Source of the DNA: CAMBDS01 sp964355675
GTDB taxonomy: Bacteria; Electryoneota; AABM5-125-24; Hatepunaeales; Hatepunaeaceae
Direction of reading: 5' to 3'
DNA: 64,000 nt
NCBI GenBank assembly: GCA_964355675.1
Contig: CAYHEC010000020.1
Coordinates: 4,852-68,851, forward strand
This document shows, piece by piece, positions 1 to 8,442 of this stretch. Position 1 is the first letter of the stretch. Every line of letters starts with the position of its first letter. The notes under the pieces are model-generated. The model had not been told where the DNA came from. It made no database searches and saw nothing but the letters and a program-made list of their open reading frames with translations. A program made the position numbers and the translations under genes.

Positions 1-361
1 CGGCAATCCCGTCGATTTTCAGCTCAGTGAAATAATGAGGTTCTCGACCATATAAATCGACAACCCGCCGGTGGAATTCGCGCAACTCTTCGAAAGAGTA
101 ACAATTACTCAAAGACATCATCGGAACCGAATGAGTAACCTGACTGAAACCACCAATAGGCGCTCCAGCAACTCTTTGAGTTGGCGAGTCTTCACTCATT
201 AGTTCAGGGTGCTCGGATTCAAGCCGAGTGAGACGACTTAACAACTGGTCGTACTCAATGTCGGAAATCTCAGGTTGCGCCAGAACGTAGTAACAATAGT
301 CGTGGCGGCGGATTTCCGACCTTAATTTTTCGATCTCAGTATGGGCTGAGATTGTGTCCAT
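1..361 (-). CDS. ligA: NAD-dependent DNA ligase LigA, N-terminal part
   Basis: The gene begins at ATG 361 and runs off the left window edge. Translating the minus strand gives about 120 residues typical of the LigA adenylation domain: an early IRRHDYCYYV stretch (domain Ia, which binds the NMN half of NAD), then PEISDIEYDQL, SPTQRV and VPMMSLSN. The ELKIDG block, whose Lys is the adenylated catalytic residue of the KxDG motif, lies right at the edge. LigA seals nicks in replication and repair using NAD as AMP donor. Only the first sixth or so of a usual 670-residue enzyme is visible, so integrity downstream cannot be judged. It is co-directional with lepB, 144 bases away. Confidence 0.93.
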   Translation of the reverse strand, partial: MDTISAHTEIEKLRSEIRRHDYCYYVLAQPEISDIEYDQLLSRLTRLESEHPELMSEDSPTQRVAGAPIGGFSQVTHSVPMMSLSNCYSFEELREFHRRVVDLYGREPHYFTELKIDGIA

Positions 362-505
362 AGTTCCGGGATTTGGGAAACAGGATGAATGATCGTGACC
401 TTGGTAGATCGAGCGAAATACAAGGCATTCCAATAAACGGATGACAACCTATCAATTTAACACCTTATACCCGGCTCTTGCAACTCTCTCACACAGAGAG
501 GAGCC

Positions 506-1414
506 TCATCTGATAAGGTTGCCGATCCGTTCCCAACGAATTTTCCGGTTTATCTGGTGAAGAGCCTTGCGTGCGTCCCAAGAGAAGTATATGATTAGCG
601 CCTTGCCGAGGACATTCTTCTCCGGTACAAATCCCCAATAGCGGCTGTCCGCTGAGTTATCGCGGTTATCGCCCATCGCAAACAAGTTGCCGGGTGGAAC
701 AGTGAGCGGCCCGAAGTTATCACGATTGCGATGTTCGAGATCTTTCGGAACGATTGGTTGTTCGACAAAATCTTTTGGGTAGGTATAGGGGCTTAAAAAC
801 TGGCCATGTGGAGGTAAGGGAAATTCGATTCCATCGACAAAAACTCGTTTATCGCGCACTTCGACGGTCTGACCACCAGTTGCGATGCACCGCTTTATAT
901 AGGAAAGGTTCGGATCGAGTGGGTATCTGAAGACGATGATGTCGCCCTGCTTGATCTTTTTTATACCGGGAAGCCTTGCGAAGGGGATAAAGAATCCGGC
1001 GCGGGTGAAAGGGATGCCGATCCAGTCGGGCGTTCTGATGCCATAGACGAACTTGTTGACCAGTAAAAAATCACCGACCAGCAAAGTCTTTTCCATCGAC
1101 CCGGTAGGGATGCGAAATGCTTCGACTATGGCGAGCCTGATGAGAAATACCATGAGCACTACCGATACGATCAGCTCGATCCATTCGCGAGTTGGGCCGA
1201 TTCGTCTGGCGCGCTCGATTTTTCGTTGAAGCCGGACGTGCCGATACTGCTGATAGCGCTGGTAAGGAGTTTGAGGCTGAATACCAACTGTTATCTCGGG
1301 TGCAGGGGAGTACCCATCGGACTTTCCCTCACCGTTTGCGGGAGAGTAATCAGGCTTTCCTCCCCCGCTTGCGGGGGGGGTAGGGGGGGGTGTCTTGCTT
1401 TGAAGTCGTGACAA
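506..1414 (-). CDS. lepB: Signal peptidase I with a repeat-derived N-terminal extension
   Basis: Type I signal peptidase, which cleaves signal peptides on the periplasmic face of the inner membrane. A single membrane segment lies at about residues 79-97. The catalytic Ser106 is in RIPTGSMEKT and the catalytic Lys174 in SYIKR; the conserved GDNRDNSADSR box follows near residue 250. A stop codon lies two codons upstream of the TTG at 1414, so TTG 1414 is the only workable start. Residues 7-35 (Pro/Gly/Ser-rich) are encoded by two copies of a C-rich/G-rich palindromic repeat (about 1310-1395) and are absent from normal SPase I, where the cytoplasmic tail leads directly into the membrane helix. 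It probably handles the many secreted proteins encoded in this window. Confidence 0.93.
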   Translation of the reverse strand: MSRLQSKTPPPTPPASGGGKPDYSPANGEGKSDGYSPAPEITVGIQPQTPYQRYQQYRHVRLQRKIERARRIGPTREWIELIVSVVLMVFLIRLAIVEAFRIPTGSMEKTLLVGDFLLVNKFVYGIRTPDWIGIPFTRAGFFIPFARLPGIKKIKQGDIIVFRYPLDPNLSYIKRCIATGGQTVEVRDKRVFVDGIEFPLPPHGQFLSPYTYPKDFVEQPIVPKDLEHRNRDNFGPLTVPPGNLFAMGDNRDNSADSRYWGFVPEKNVLGKALIIYFSWDARKALHQINRKIRWERIGNLIR

Positions 1415-1615
1415 GGTTTATGAAGGCTCTTATTGAATAAAAGGATTTGATTTACGAAACGTTGAACGCCGTTTATGCGGATGGTGTTCCCTTAAGGTTG
1501 CCTTGAAAAACGAACTGGTTAATTTACGACCGTAAATTTCCAAATACACCCTTTCAAGTCGAATTTGCCAAAAGAAACAGAATCTTATGTTCCATCTTCC
1601 ATTTTCCATCTTTCA

Positions 1616-3121
1616 TTATTTCACAAGCACGACCTTCCTCACGGCTTCTTCCCGCCCGGCTTGCAGCCGAACAAAATACTCCCCCGCCGGAAATCCCGCC
1701 GCGTTCCAGACGGCAATGCCATCCGCCGTCATGCCCCCGTGCGTGACGGCTTCTCGTTGTGCTGCCACCGACAGGGCGGCGGCAGCGGAAAGCGTCGCCA
1801 CCAACCGCCCGTCGAGCCCATAAACCGCCAGCCGCGTAGGGGCCGCTTGCGAGCCCGCCGAGAAGCGTATCGTAGTCGTCGCATTGAACGGATTAGGGTA
1901 GGGCAGTTCAAGCGCAATCAAAGATGGAAGCGTTGGATCGAGAAGTCGAACGCCGTTGACTCGAGTTGTGTCCGGTTCTGTGCGAACAAGCCATGCACCG
2001 CGATCAAATTCGTTAAAGCCACCATACCCACCAAGAAGATAACCGCCGTCCTCCAGGAGAAGCAGCGAACGACAATTATTACTTCTGGTACCCCACCCGG
2101 TACGCCAGAGTATTTCACCCTCCGAATTTACTCGTAGTAAATAATACATCGTCCCAAAAATGACCAGCGAACCACTTTGCCCTGCCGCCGCAAACCCGCC
2201 ATCCGCCGTCTGAACGATCGAGGTAAAGCTATCTTGACCGCCAAATTCGTCAATAACATGTATCCAAATTTGGTTTCCATCTTCGTCGATCCTGACCAGA
2301 ACAGGGCAAATATCTCCGCCATTTTGACCGAAGCGCTGAGTACCCGCAATGCAAAGACCGCCATCTACCGTAACGGTTGTTCCACCGCACACTTCGCTGA
2401 ACTCCGTTCCATAACTGTTCTCCCAGATCAACCTACCGTTACGATCAACTCTCGCCGCATAGATATCATCCGAACCATTGCCAATCTCGCTGGTAAAACC
2501 AGTGATATAGTAACCGAAGTCAGCAAGAAGCAGAATATTCGATGTATAGACCAAATTCTCAAATTGACGGACCCAGACTACTTCCCCGTCCGGGCTTAAC
2601 TTGGCAAGATTATTTCGGCAGGCAACCATCAAAGTATCGCCTTCACCCAGTCCGCAGGCAAGAAGTGAACTAAGATCCCTATTTCCAATGAAGTAGGATC
2701 GCCATACCTCAACTCCATCTGAATCAGTTCTGATTGCCTGGCCGGTGCCACCCCCATTCGCGCCAACCATAAAATAGCCGCCATCCCGGCACCGAAGCAT
2801 ATCTCTCATATAAGCATTGGCAGTATCCTGAGCGGGTACCGACACATAAAAAGTGCTGTCCGTCGCCACTCCCATCGAATCGGTCAGTACCAGATAGAAG
2901 CAATCAGCTACGCGAGGTTGTTCACCGTTTCTCCAAGTTAATGGGTAATGCCCGCCAACCGCGAAGCCCCCGTCAGACCTTTGGACTGTCTCTGTGTTAT
3001 TATTCCTCATCATTGCTGCCTGACTTGTCCAGAGTGTATCGGGCTGAGCGAACCCACCCGACGTCATCATCATCATCATCACTTTCAGGCAAGTTGCCCA
3101 ACTTACTCGGTTACGCCTCAT
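1616..3121 (-). CDS. Secreted repeat protein with T9SS C-terminal sorting domain
   Basis: About 501 residues. The chosen ATG at 3121 gives a signal peptide (MRR, hydrophobic core, cleavage near GGFAQ) and overlaps the end of the symporter gene by 11 bases, suggesting translational coupling. The body has recurrent TxDGGYxxxG units (GGFAVGGHY, GGYFMVGANG, GGLCIAGTQ, GGYLLGGYGG), a beta-propeller-like pattern shared by the cargo genes at 4784, 9781 and 35143. The last ~85 residues start with YPNPFNATTTIRF and end in RKVVLVK, the type A sorting domain recognised by the type IX (Por) secretion system. A run of five Met codons from an ATG microsatellite lies in the signal-peptide core. Likely surface-attached or released; the substrate is unknown. 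Confidence 0.85.
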   Translation of the reverse strand: MRRNRVSWATCLKVMMMMMTSGGFAQPDTLWTSQAAMMRNNNTETVQRSDGGFAVGGHYPLTWRNGEQPRVADCFYLVLTDSMGVATDSTFYVSVPAQDTANAYMRDMLRCRDGGYFMVGANGGGTGQAIRTDSDGVEVWRSYFIGNRDLSSLLACGLGEGDTLMVACRNNLAKLSPDGEVVWVRQFENLVYTSNILLLADFGYYITGFTSEIGNGSDDIYAARVDRNGRLIWENSYGTEFSEVCGGTTVTVDGGLCIAGTQRFGQNGGDICPVLVRIDEDGNQIWIHVIDEFGGQDSFTSIVQTADGGFAAAGQSGSLVIFGTMYYLLRVNSEGEILWRTGWGTRSNNCRSLLLLEDGGYLLGGYGGFNEFDRGAWLVRTEPDTTRVNGVRLLDPTLPSLIALELPYPNPFNATTTIRFSAGSQAAPTRLAVYGLDGRLVATLSAAAALSVAAQREAVTHGGMTADGIAVWNAAGFPAGEYFVRLQAGREEAVRKVVLVK

Positions 3122-4628
3122 TCCCGCTTTCCTCTTTCCTCTTTCCCATCTGTGCCACCCCAAACGCCAGCCCCGTCGCGATGAACATCTGCCACGGGAA
3201 AGCAAGGACTTTGGAGAACAGGCTCTGCATCGTCACAACGGATCCGAAGCCGACCAACAGTGCCGCAACAACGCTCGCCGACGAGCCGCGCTTGGTGAAC
3301 AACGCCGTCAGATAGACCGCGACCAGTCCACTATAGGCAAAAACCATCACCGACAATGCGAAGTCGATCAGCGTCGTGCCGGGATTAGCCTCCTGCCAGA
3401 CCGCGCTCACCATGGCGAACAGCCCGAGCACTACCCCCCACCCAATCACAGCGAGCATTCCGACATTGATATAGTGCCTGTCCAGTAGTCCCGGCTTGAA
3501 CCGCTGATAGAAGTCATGCACAAACGCCGAAGACATCGCGTTGAGACCCGTCCCTAACGCCGCGGCAAAAAGTCCCGCCAACATCAGCCCCGGCATTCCG
3601 GGCGGCATCTCGCGCAGGATGAAAGTAAGGAACACCTCCCGACTGCCTTCCGGCTGATAAGCCGGAGCCATCGCCCCCATCGCCGCAGGCTGCTGATAGA
3701 ACACATAAAGCAACAACCCGGCAATCATAAACAGCGCCGTCACCGGTATCCCGACCAGTATCCCCCCGATTGCCGAACGACTTCCGGACACTGCCGACTT
3801 GCAGGTGAGCATCTTCTGAGCCAGATCCTGATCGGTTCCGTAAGCTCCAAGGTTGAGCAAGCTGAACCCAAATATCGCGGTCAGGAAAGTATAGGTATGT
3901 TTTGGATCGAAGCCATCGAAGCCGAGCTTGAACAGCGTCAACTTCGACGCCGCGTCTCCTCCGGGGTGCTTTAAGACCTCAACAATCTCTCCAAGCGACA
4001 ACGGTATCTTCTGGAGCAGAACCACGATAGCAATGATTGCCGCTCCAGTGAAAATCGCCGTCTGGATCACATCTGTCCATATGACGCTCTTGATGCCTCC
4101 CACCAACGTATAGAAAATGGTTACTATAGTCAGTACTGCAATACAGATAAACAGATGATCCAGTTTGGTGTCGCCGAATACGATCAGCGAAGCTGGCAAA
4201 GCCGCAATGTATAGCCGGGCTCCCGATGCGAACACTCTTCCAAGTAGGTAAGCGCTTCCCGCCGCTAATCGTGCCGCCAGACCAAACTTTCGCTCCAGTA
4301 TTCCATATACCGTCATGTCGTTGTTTTTGTAGAATATCGGCACAAAGAAATAGGCGACAATCAGAACGGCTATGACCGAGCCGACATTAGCGATAAGGTA
4401 ACTAAGGTCGCCTTTGTACGACTGTTGAGGCCCGCCGATGAACGTCGCACCGGAGAGCGCCGCCGAAAGCAGTGAGATCGCCGCCGCCCAGGCAGGTATT
4501 TTCCCTCCGCCGAGGAAGTAATCCTTGGTAGTTTCCTGACGTTTGGAAAGGATCGCTCCGGTTATTGCGACGATCACGAAATAGCCGCCAAGTATCAGCC
4601 AGTCGAGAGTTGCGAAGTGTTTTTCGAT
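3111..4628 (-). CDS. Sodium:solute symporter (SSS family)
   Basis: Multi-pass inner-membrane protein with at least 12 hydrophobic segments and the SSS signature near the N-terminus (SKRQETTKDYFLGGGKIPAW, then SGATFIGGP). It imports a solute with Na+; the substrate cannot be read from sequence. The first in-frame ATG/GTG/TTG is GTG 4577, but the family N-terminus (TLDWLILGGYF) is encoded upstream without interruption as far as about 4610. A good ribosome site (AAGAAGGA, 4643-4636) sits seven bases before an ATC codon at 4628, which is taken here as the probable non-canonical start. A palindromic repeat begins at 4651, immediately upstream. The gene overlaps the following cargo gene. Confidence 0.85.
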   Translation of the reverse strand: MEKHFATLDWLILGGYFVIVAITGAILSKRQETTKDYFLGGGKIPAWAAAISLLSAALSGATFIGGPQQSYKGDLSYLIANVGSVIAVLIVAYFFVPIFYKNNDMTVYGILERKFGLAARLAAGSAYLLGRVFASGARLYIAALPASLIVFGDTKLDHLFICIAVLTIVTIFYTLVGGIKSVIWTDVIQTAIFTGAAIIAIVVLLQKIPLSLGEIVEVLKHPGGDAASKLTLFKLGFDGFDPKHTYTFLTAIFGFSLLNLGAYGTDQDLAQKMLTCKSAVSGSRSAIGGILVGIPVTALFMIAGLLLYVFYQQPAAMGAMAPAYQPEGSREVFLTFILREMPPGMPGLMLAGLFAAALGTGLNAMSSAFVHDFYQRFKPGLLDRHYINVGMLAVIGWGVVLGLFAMVSAVWQEANPGTTLIDFALSVMVFAYSGLVAVYLTALFTKRGSSASVVAALLVGFGSVVTMQSLFSKVLAFPWQMFIATGLAFGVAQMGKRKEESGNEA

Positions 4629-4650
4629 AGCGTTTTCCTTCTTAGAAGCT

Positions 4651-4708
4651 GGCGGACTACAGTCCGCCCCACTTTTCGTGGTTCGGTGGGGCGGACAGTT
4701 GTCCGCCC
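4651..4708. repeat. Palindromic intergenic element (three hairpins)
   Basis: GGCGGACTACAGTCCGCC (4651-4668) and a GGGGCGGAC...GTCCGCCC hairpin (4688-4708) flank a CCCCAC/GTGGGG pair. Same GGCGGACT class as the elements at 27031 and 39403. It lies in the presumed leader of the symporter gene. Confidence 0.7.
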
Positions 4709-4738
4709 TTATTTACCGTTCCCTTCAATATAAACAAA

Positions 4739-4762
4739 GAGGGCGCTCAACCGAGCGCCCTC
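4739..4762 (-). terminator. Intrinsic terminator of the 4784-7474 gene
   Basis: A 10-bp stem GAGGGCGCTC/GAGCGCCCTC with a four-base loop is followed on the minus strand by TTTGTTT, 20 bases after the stop codon of the cargo gene. Confidence 0.75.
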
Positions 4763-4783
4763 TGCAAAGAATATGGAAAGACT

Positions 4784-7474
4784 TTATCTAACCAGCGCGA
4801 CTTTGCGGATGCTTTCTTTGCCGTTGTTAAGTACCTTGACAACGTAAATTCCCGATGCCGAGCCTTCGCCGTTCCAGATAACCGAGTGTTTGCCAGCTTG
4901 TAGCTCTTCGTCAAGCAACGAGGCTACCTGCTGACCAGCGAGATTGTAGATTGCAACTTTGGTCAATCCGGCTTCCGGTAATGCGAACGAAAGCCTCACC
5001 TGATTGTTGAATGGATTGGGGTAGGGTTCGGCAAGCGCGAATTCAGAGACCGAGACAGGTACATCTGCCAGCTCTAAGATCGATAAACCATTTGTGGTAT
5101 AAACTTTATCGCCTTCAAGCCAATTTACTGAAACGTCTCTCTCCGACATTCCATCCCAAAGCCTAAAGCTCAACGCCTCCCCTTCGATGGCTCCATCGAT
5201 TTCGGGAGTGGTGGGATCGTCTGCCCAGACAGCCAATCCGGTTAGGGAAGTCTTTGTCTCAAGCGATGCTGCACCGACGCAGAGACCAGTCGATGTATAT
5301 ACTCCAATCTCGGAATCTTCGTTCGTACCTAAACCTTCTATTGTCAGAAGAAGACTCATATTCGAACCTGTCATGGTCGGTTCGGTGAAATGTATCGGAT
5401 CTGCTTGAATCGATCCGGGACGAGGCATTTCCCGCGGAGGGCGTACCGGGTAGATGAGTGTCGCATCGGCAGTCAGTTTGATCCAGAATCCCTGTCCCGG
5501 GCGCATTGCTCCCATATTACTGTAGTTACGACTGGGAAGGTAGAATTGTCCTGAACCATTCTTGATCAAGACAGTACTCCCGGCAATCGTCTCAATTGCT
5601 ACTGCCGGTGGAAGTTGGAAGGTCGGATAGTAAGGGATGATCGACCAGCCTTGGGTCAGAGCCAATTCCCGATCTGCGGGAATCGTGCTCCCTACTGCAC
5701 TGAAAGTCGCGTCTGCCGCAACTTTTATTTGATAGCCTTCAGATGAATTCCAATGAGAGATGTTATTGAAGTCTCGCATCGGATAATAGAACTGCCCTGC
5801 GTCGTTCTTCAGTATCAACAGACGATCGTCGATAAGAAGTGGCGCCATCAACTCTCTAATCACTGTACTTTGTGGTACAATATTTAGAGAAATTAGGTTC
5901 CAACCACGGGCAAGCTCAATATTTTGACGGGTGGTCAATTCGAGCCCAACTATTGTGTAGCCGTTAATCTGGAAGTATTCATCACCGGAAAGGCCTCCCG
6001 GAATAATGACAAGCGGAATGTCAGTCTCGGTCTCAGGATCCCAAGCTTTGAAAGAAAATGTATCATCGGCTGTAAATCCTTCAATTGCTTCGGTTTCTTC
6101 ATCATCAGACCAGGCGATTATAGAGAATTCATAGCCCCAGAATTGCCCCGTTCCACAAATGAGTCCTGACTGAGTCATTACGGCAACATCCAACCCTCGC
6201 TGTTGAGGGTTGAGCCCATTGGATCCCCTGAGGTTCTCCACGAAGAAGGTGTGATTTAAGCCGCTGCTCATATCAAACTCATAGTGTCGATAATCGGGAT
6301 CTGGAGCCGTTCGGCAAATCCACCCCCCAGTCGAACCTTCGACCGGATTGCGCTGACCACAGATGATAAAATCCCCATCTGCATTTTGGGCGAGTGCATT
6401 GGCTTGTTCCACAACGTTGCCCGTGACCGGAGGAATAACAAACCAAGTAGGAAATCCCTGCTCGTTCAGCCTAAACAGATACCCATTGGTCGGATAACCG
6501 TCAATCACAATGGCTCCTGCTATCGCGTATCCGCCACTGGCGCAGGAAATTATCCGGCTCGGCTGCCATATATAGGGAGTTCCGGGCGGACTGTAGATTT
6601 CATAGTTGTTGAGCGTACTACCCTCAGCATCGGTAATCACGACCATTGTCGTCGTTACTTCTTCCCCAGAGTCTTCGTACTGTGCATAACCAACTAGGGC
6701 AAAGCCTCCGTCCGGTGCGGGGACCATATCTTGCAGAATCCATCTGTAGGCGTTAACTCCCGAATACTGGGATTCCCACATCAATTCGCCATCTTCGGTA
6801 AGTCGTTTAAGACAGTACTCACTATTGGTTCCCTCAACATTCGTCACTTGCATAAGCGCCATCATGTACCCGCCATCGTCCGTTTGAATTATCCTGCGTG
6901 GATAGCTCGGTAATTCAGATATGAAAGTACGAGTCCATTCCAATTCATAGTTACGGTCGAGTTTCAAGACAAGGGTACGTTGATCGCTGCCGTTTTGCGC
7001 CATGCTTAGCGCAAGCAGAACAAGCCCTCCATCACTGGTTGTAGCAATATCAATAGCCCACTCGTCTCGCTCTCCTGAGTAATTTCGAGACCAGAGAGAG
7101 TCGCCATTATAATTGACCTTCAGAAGCCAGATATCGCGTAGTTCCTGGGCGAACGAACTTGTTCCCCCGGCTAACATCAGGTTACCTTCAGCGAGATGAA
7201 CAAGAGCCATGGCAGACTCAGGTCCATCACCCCCATAATTATACGAAATGGTATTCTCGCCTTGTGCGTCACTTCGGACTAACCAGGCATGTGCAGGTCC
7301 ATTATTCAAAAAGGTCTGTCCGGCGTAGGCAAAACCGGCATCGCCAATGCTAACGCAATCATAGATTAATGCGAAACCGCCACCAGGAACACTTATCTGG
7401 GTTTCGATAGCCGGCTGGGCAAAAAGGAGACTGCTACTCAGCAAAACAGAGAAAACGGTGAATCTCAGAAACAT
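4784..7474 (-). CDS. Large secreted protein with T9SS sorting domain
   Basis: 896 residues, starting at ATG 7474 behind TGAGGTT. Signal peptide residues 1-19 (cleavage after LLFAQ). The first ~400 residues carry DGGYxxA repeats of the kind in the neighbouring cargo protein (DGGLVLLAL, DGGYMMALM, GGFALVGYA, GGYAIAGAI). The middle (about 450-700) has two related segments around WNLISLN/WSIIPYYP with FYYPMRDFNNI/FYLPSRNYSNM, which looks like an internal duplication. The C-terminal 80 residues (YPNPFNNQVRLSF to RKVALVR) are a type A T9SS sorting domain. No catalytic motif is recognised. It is probably a structural or carbohydrate-binding surface protein. Confidence 0.83.
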   Translation of the reverse strand: MFLRFTVFSVLLSSSLLFAQPAIETQISVPGGGFALIYDCVSIGDAGFAYAGQTFLNNGPAHAWLVRSDAQGENTISYNYGGDGPESAMALVHLAEGNLMLAGGTSSFAQELRDIWLLKVNYNGDSLWSRNYSGERDEWAIDIATTSDGGLVLLALSMAQNGSDQRTLVLKLDRNYELEWTRTFISELPSYPRRIIQTDDGGYMMALMQVTNVEGTNSEYCLKRLTEDGELMWESQYSGVNAYRWILQDMVPAPDGGFALVGYAQYEDSGEEVTTTMVVITDAEGSTLNNYEIYSPPGTPYIWQPSRIISCASGGYAIAGAIVIDGYPTNGYLFRLNEQGFPTWFVIPPVTGNVVEQANALAQNADGDFIICGQRNPVEGSTGGWICRTAPDPDYRHYEFDMSSGLNHTFFVENLRGSNGLNPQQRGLDVAVMTQSGLICGTGQFWGYEFSIIAWSDDEETEAIEGFTADDTFSFKAWDPETETDIPLVIIPGGLSGDEYFQINGYTIVGLELTTRQNIELARGWNLISLNIVPQSTVIRELMAPLLIDDRLLILKNDAGQFYYPMRDFNNISHWNSSEGYQIKVAADATFSAVGSTIPADRELALTQGWSIIPYYPTFQLPPAVAIETIAGSTVLIKNGSGQFYLPSRNYSNMGAMRPGQGFWIKLTADATLIYPVRPPREMPRPGSIQADPIHFTEPTMTGSNMSLLLTIEGLGTNEDSEIGVYTSTGLCVGAASLETKTSLTGLAVWADDPTTPEIDGAIEGEALSFRLWDGMSERDVSVNWLEGDKVYTTNGLSILELADVPVSVSEFALAEPYPNPFNNQVRLSFALPEAGLTKVAIYNLAGQQVASLLDEELQAGKHSVIWNGEGSASGIYVVKVLNNGKESIRKVALVR

Positions 7475-7836
7475 TGGAACCTCAGTGTATAGAGTTGATT
7501 GTTGCAGTCATTCGATATGAAAGACTGTTGAGGGGAAAATCAGCTTTGCCTTGTGCGGCAGAAGTTGCAAGCGGGACCCGGTGAGTGGAAGGTCGCTGGG
7601 AGCAGGTCGTATCCGAGTAAGAAATGGCGCACAGTGGTGTAACTATACGAAGGAGAATAAAAGTTGTTTGTGATGTAGGTCACTCGATCTGTGCTAATTG
7701 AAGAAAGGTAAAATCAGTAGCTGAAATATTGATAATACCCATCCATTCCATTACAATATAACCTCAGACACTGCGGGACGGATGCTAATACCTTATCTTT
7801 CGTCCATTTAGAACTATCACAACTTTTCCATTGGCG
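7475..7836. other. Intergenic region without a recognised gene
   Basis: 362 bases between two minus-strand genes. No ORF with a ribosome site, no tRNA and no member of the palindromic families is seen. It should hold the promoter of the 7474 gene, but no convincing -35/-10 pair was found. Confidence 0.5.
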
Positions 7837-8163
7837 CTACATTTGTTTACTATCCAAGATCTCTGACAGTAAATAGAATAATCCCAATGCTATCAGAGGC
7901 ACGGAAACGACCAGAGCTTTCAGATGCGTCTCCTGCTTTACGAAGACGAACATGACCACTCCAAGTCCAATGATGATCAACGACCCGACGCGTGGCGCGT
8001 TTGAGGCTATCATTGCCGCGATCAACAACAATCCCCCGGGCACGACTGCCTTGATAAGAGCTTTCTCAATACCGGCGTGCCCCATCAGGGCGGTGATAAA
8101 GCCGTAAGCCACCCAGGCGAATGCAACGTAAAACGCAACTCGCTTGGCGCGTAAACTCCACAT
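7837..8163 (-). CDS. Small four-helix membrane protein, unknown function
   Basis: 108 residues from ATG 8163, chosen because AAAGGAAC lies five bases upstream; an in-frame start ten codons earlier has no such site. After a short basic start (MWSLRAKR) the protein consists of four hydrophobic stretches (about 9-27, 36-52, 57-76 and 84-101). No family is recognised. It is an isolated minus-strand gene facing away from the citrate lyase gene. Function cannot be inferred from context. Confidence 0.65.
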   Translation of the reverse strand: MWSLRAKRVAFYVAFAWVAYGFITALMGHAGIEKALIKAVVPGGLLLIAAMIASNAPRVGSLIIIGLGVVMFVFVKQETHLKALVVSVPLIALGLFYLLSEILDSKQM

Positions 8164-8350
8164 GGTTGTTCCTTTGGTTAATGTTCCAGACAATACAAGT
8201 CTGTTGAAAAGTAAATATACAAAAAGTGGGACGCTATTGTTCGTCTTGCTTGAGTCATCAATTACTCGAATGTGCTATTGTCATTCGTTTCACTATCATA
8301 TATAATATATGGTTATTGAAAAGACTCAAGAAGTAGAGAAATCAGCCCAA

Positions 8351-8409
8351 GCGGACGCCCTCGTCCGCTCTAAATTGCTTCGGAAAATCGGCGGACGAGG
8401 GCGTCCGCC
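8351..8409. repeat. Palindromic element, GCGGACGCCCTCGTCCGC family
   Basis: GCGGACGCCCTCGTCCGC (8351-8368) and the inverted GGCGGACGAGGGCGTCCGCC (8390-8409) can form two hairpins or one long one. Other copies are at 27085-27146 and about 30978-31003. It lies directly upstream of the citrate lyase gene. Confidence 0.8.
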
Positions 8410-8442
8410 TGTCCGATTCGACTAAAAACAGACGAAAGTACT

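Noticed and set aside
1565..2137. 190-codon plus-strand ORF opposite the first cargo gene
   Set aside because: Arg/Pro-rich antisense translation of the sorting domain region; no start signal.
7540..7640. Riboswitch in the leader of the 7474 gene
   Set aside because: G-rich stretches looked suggestive, but no known aptamer core could be matched.
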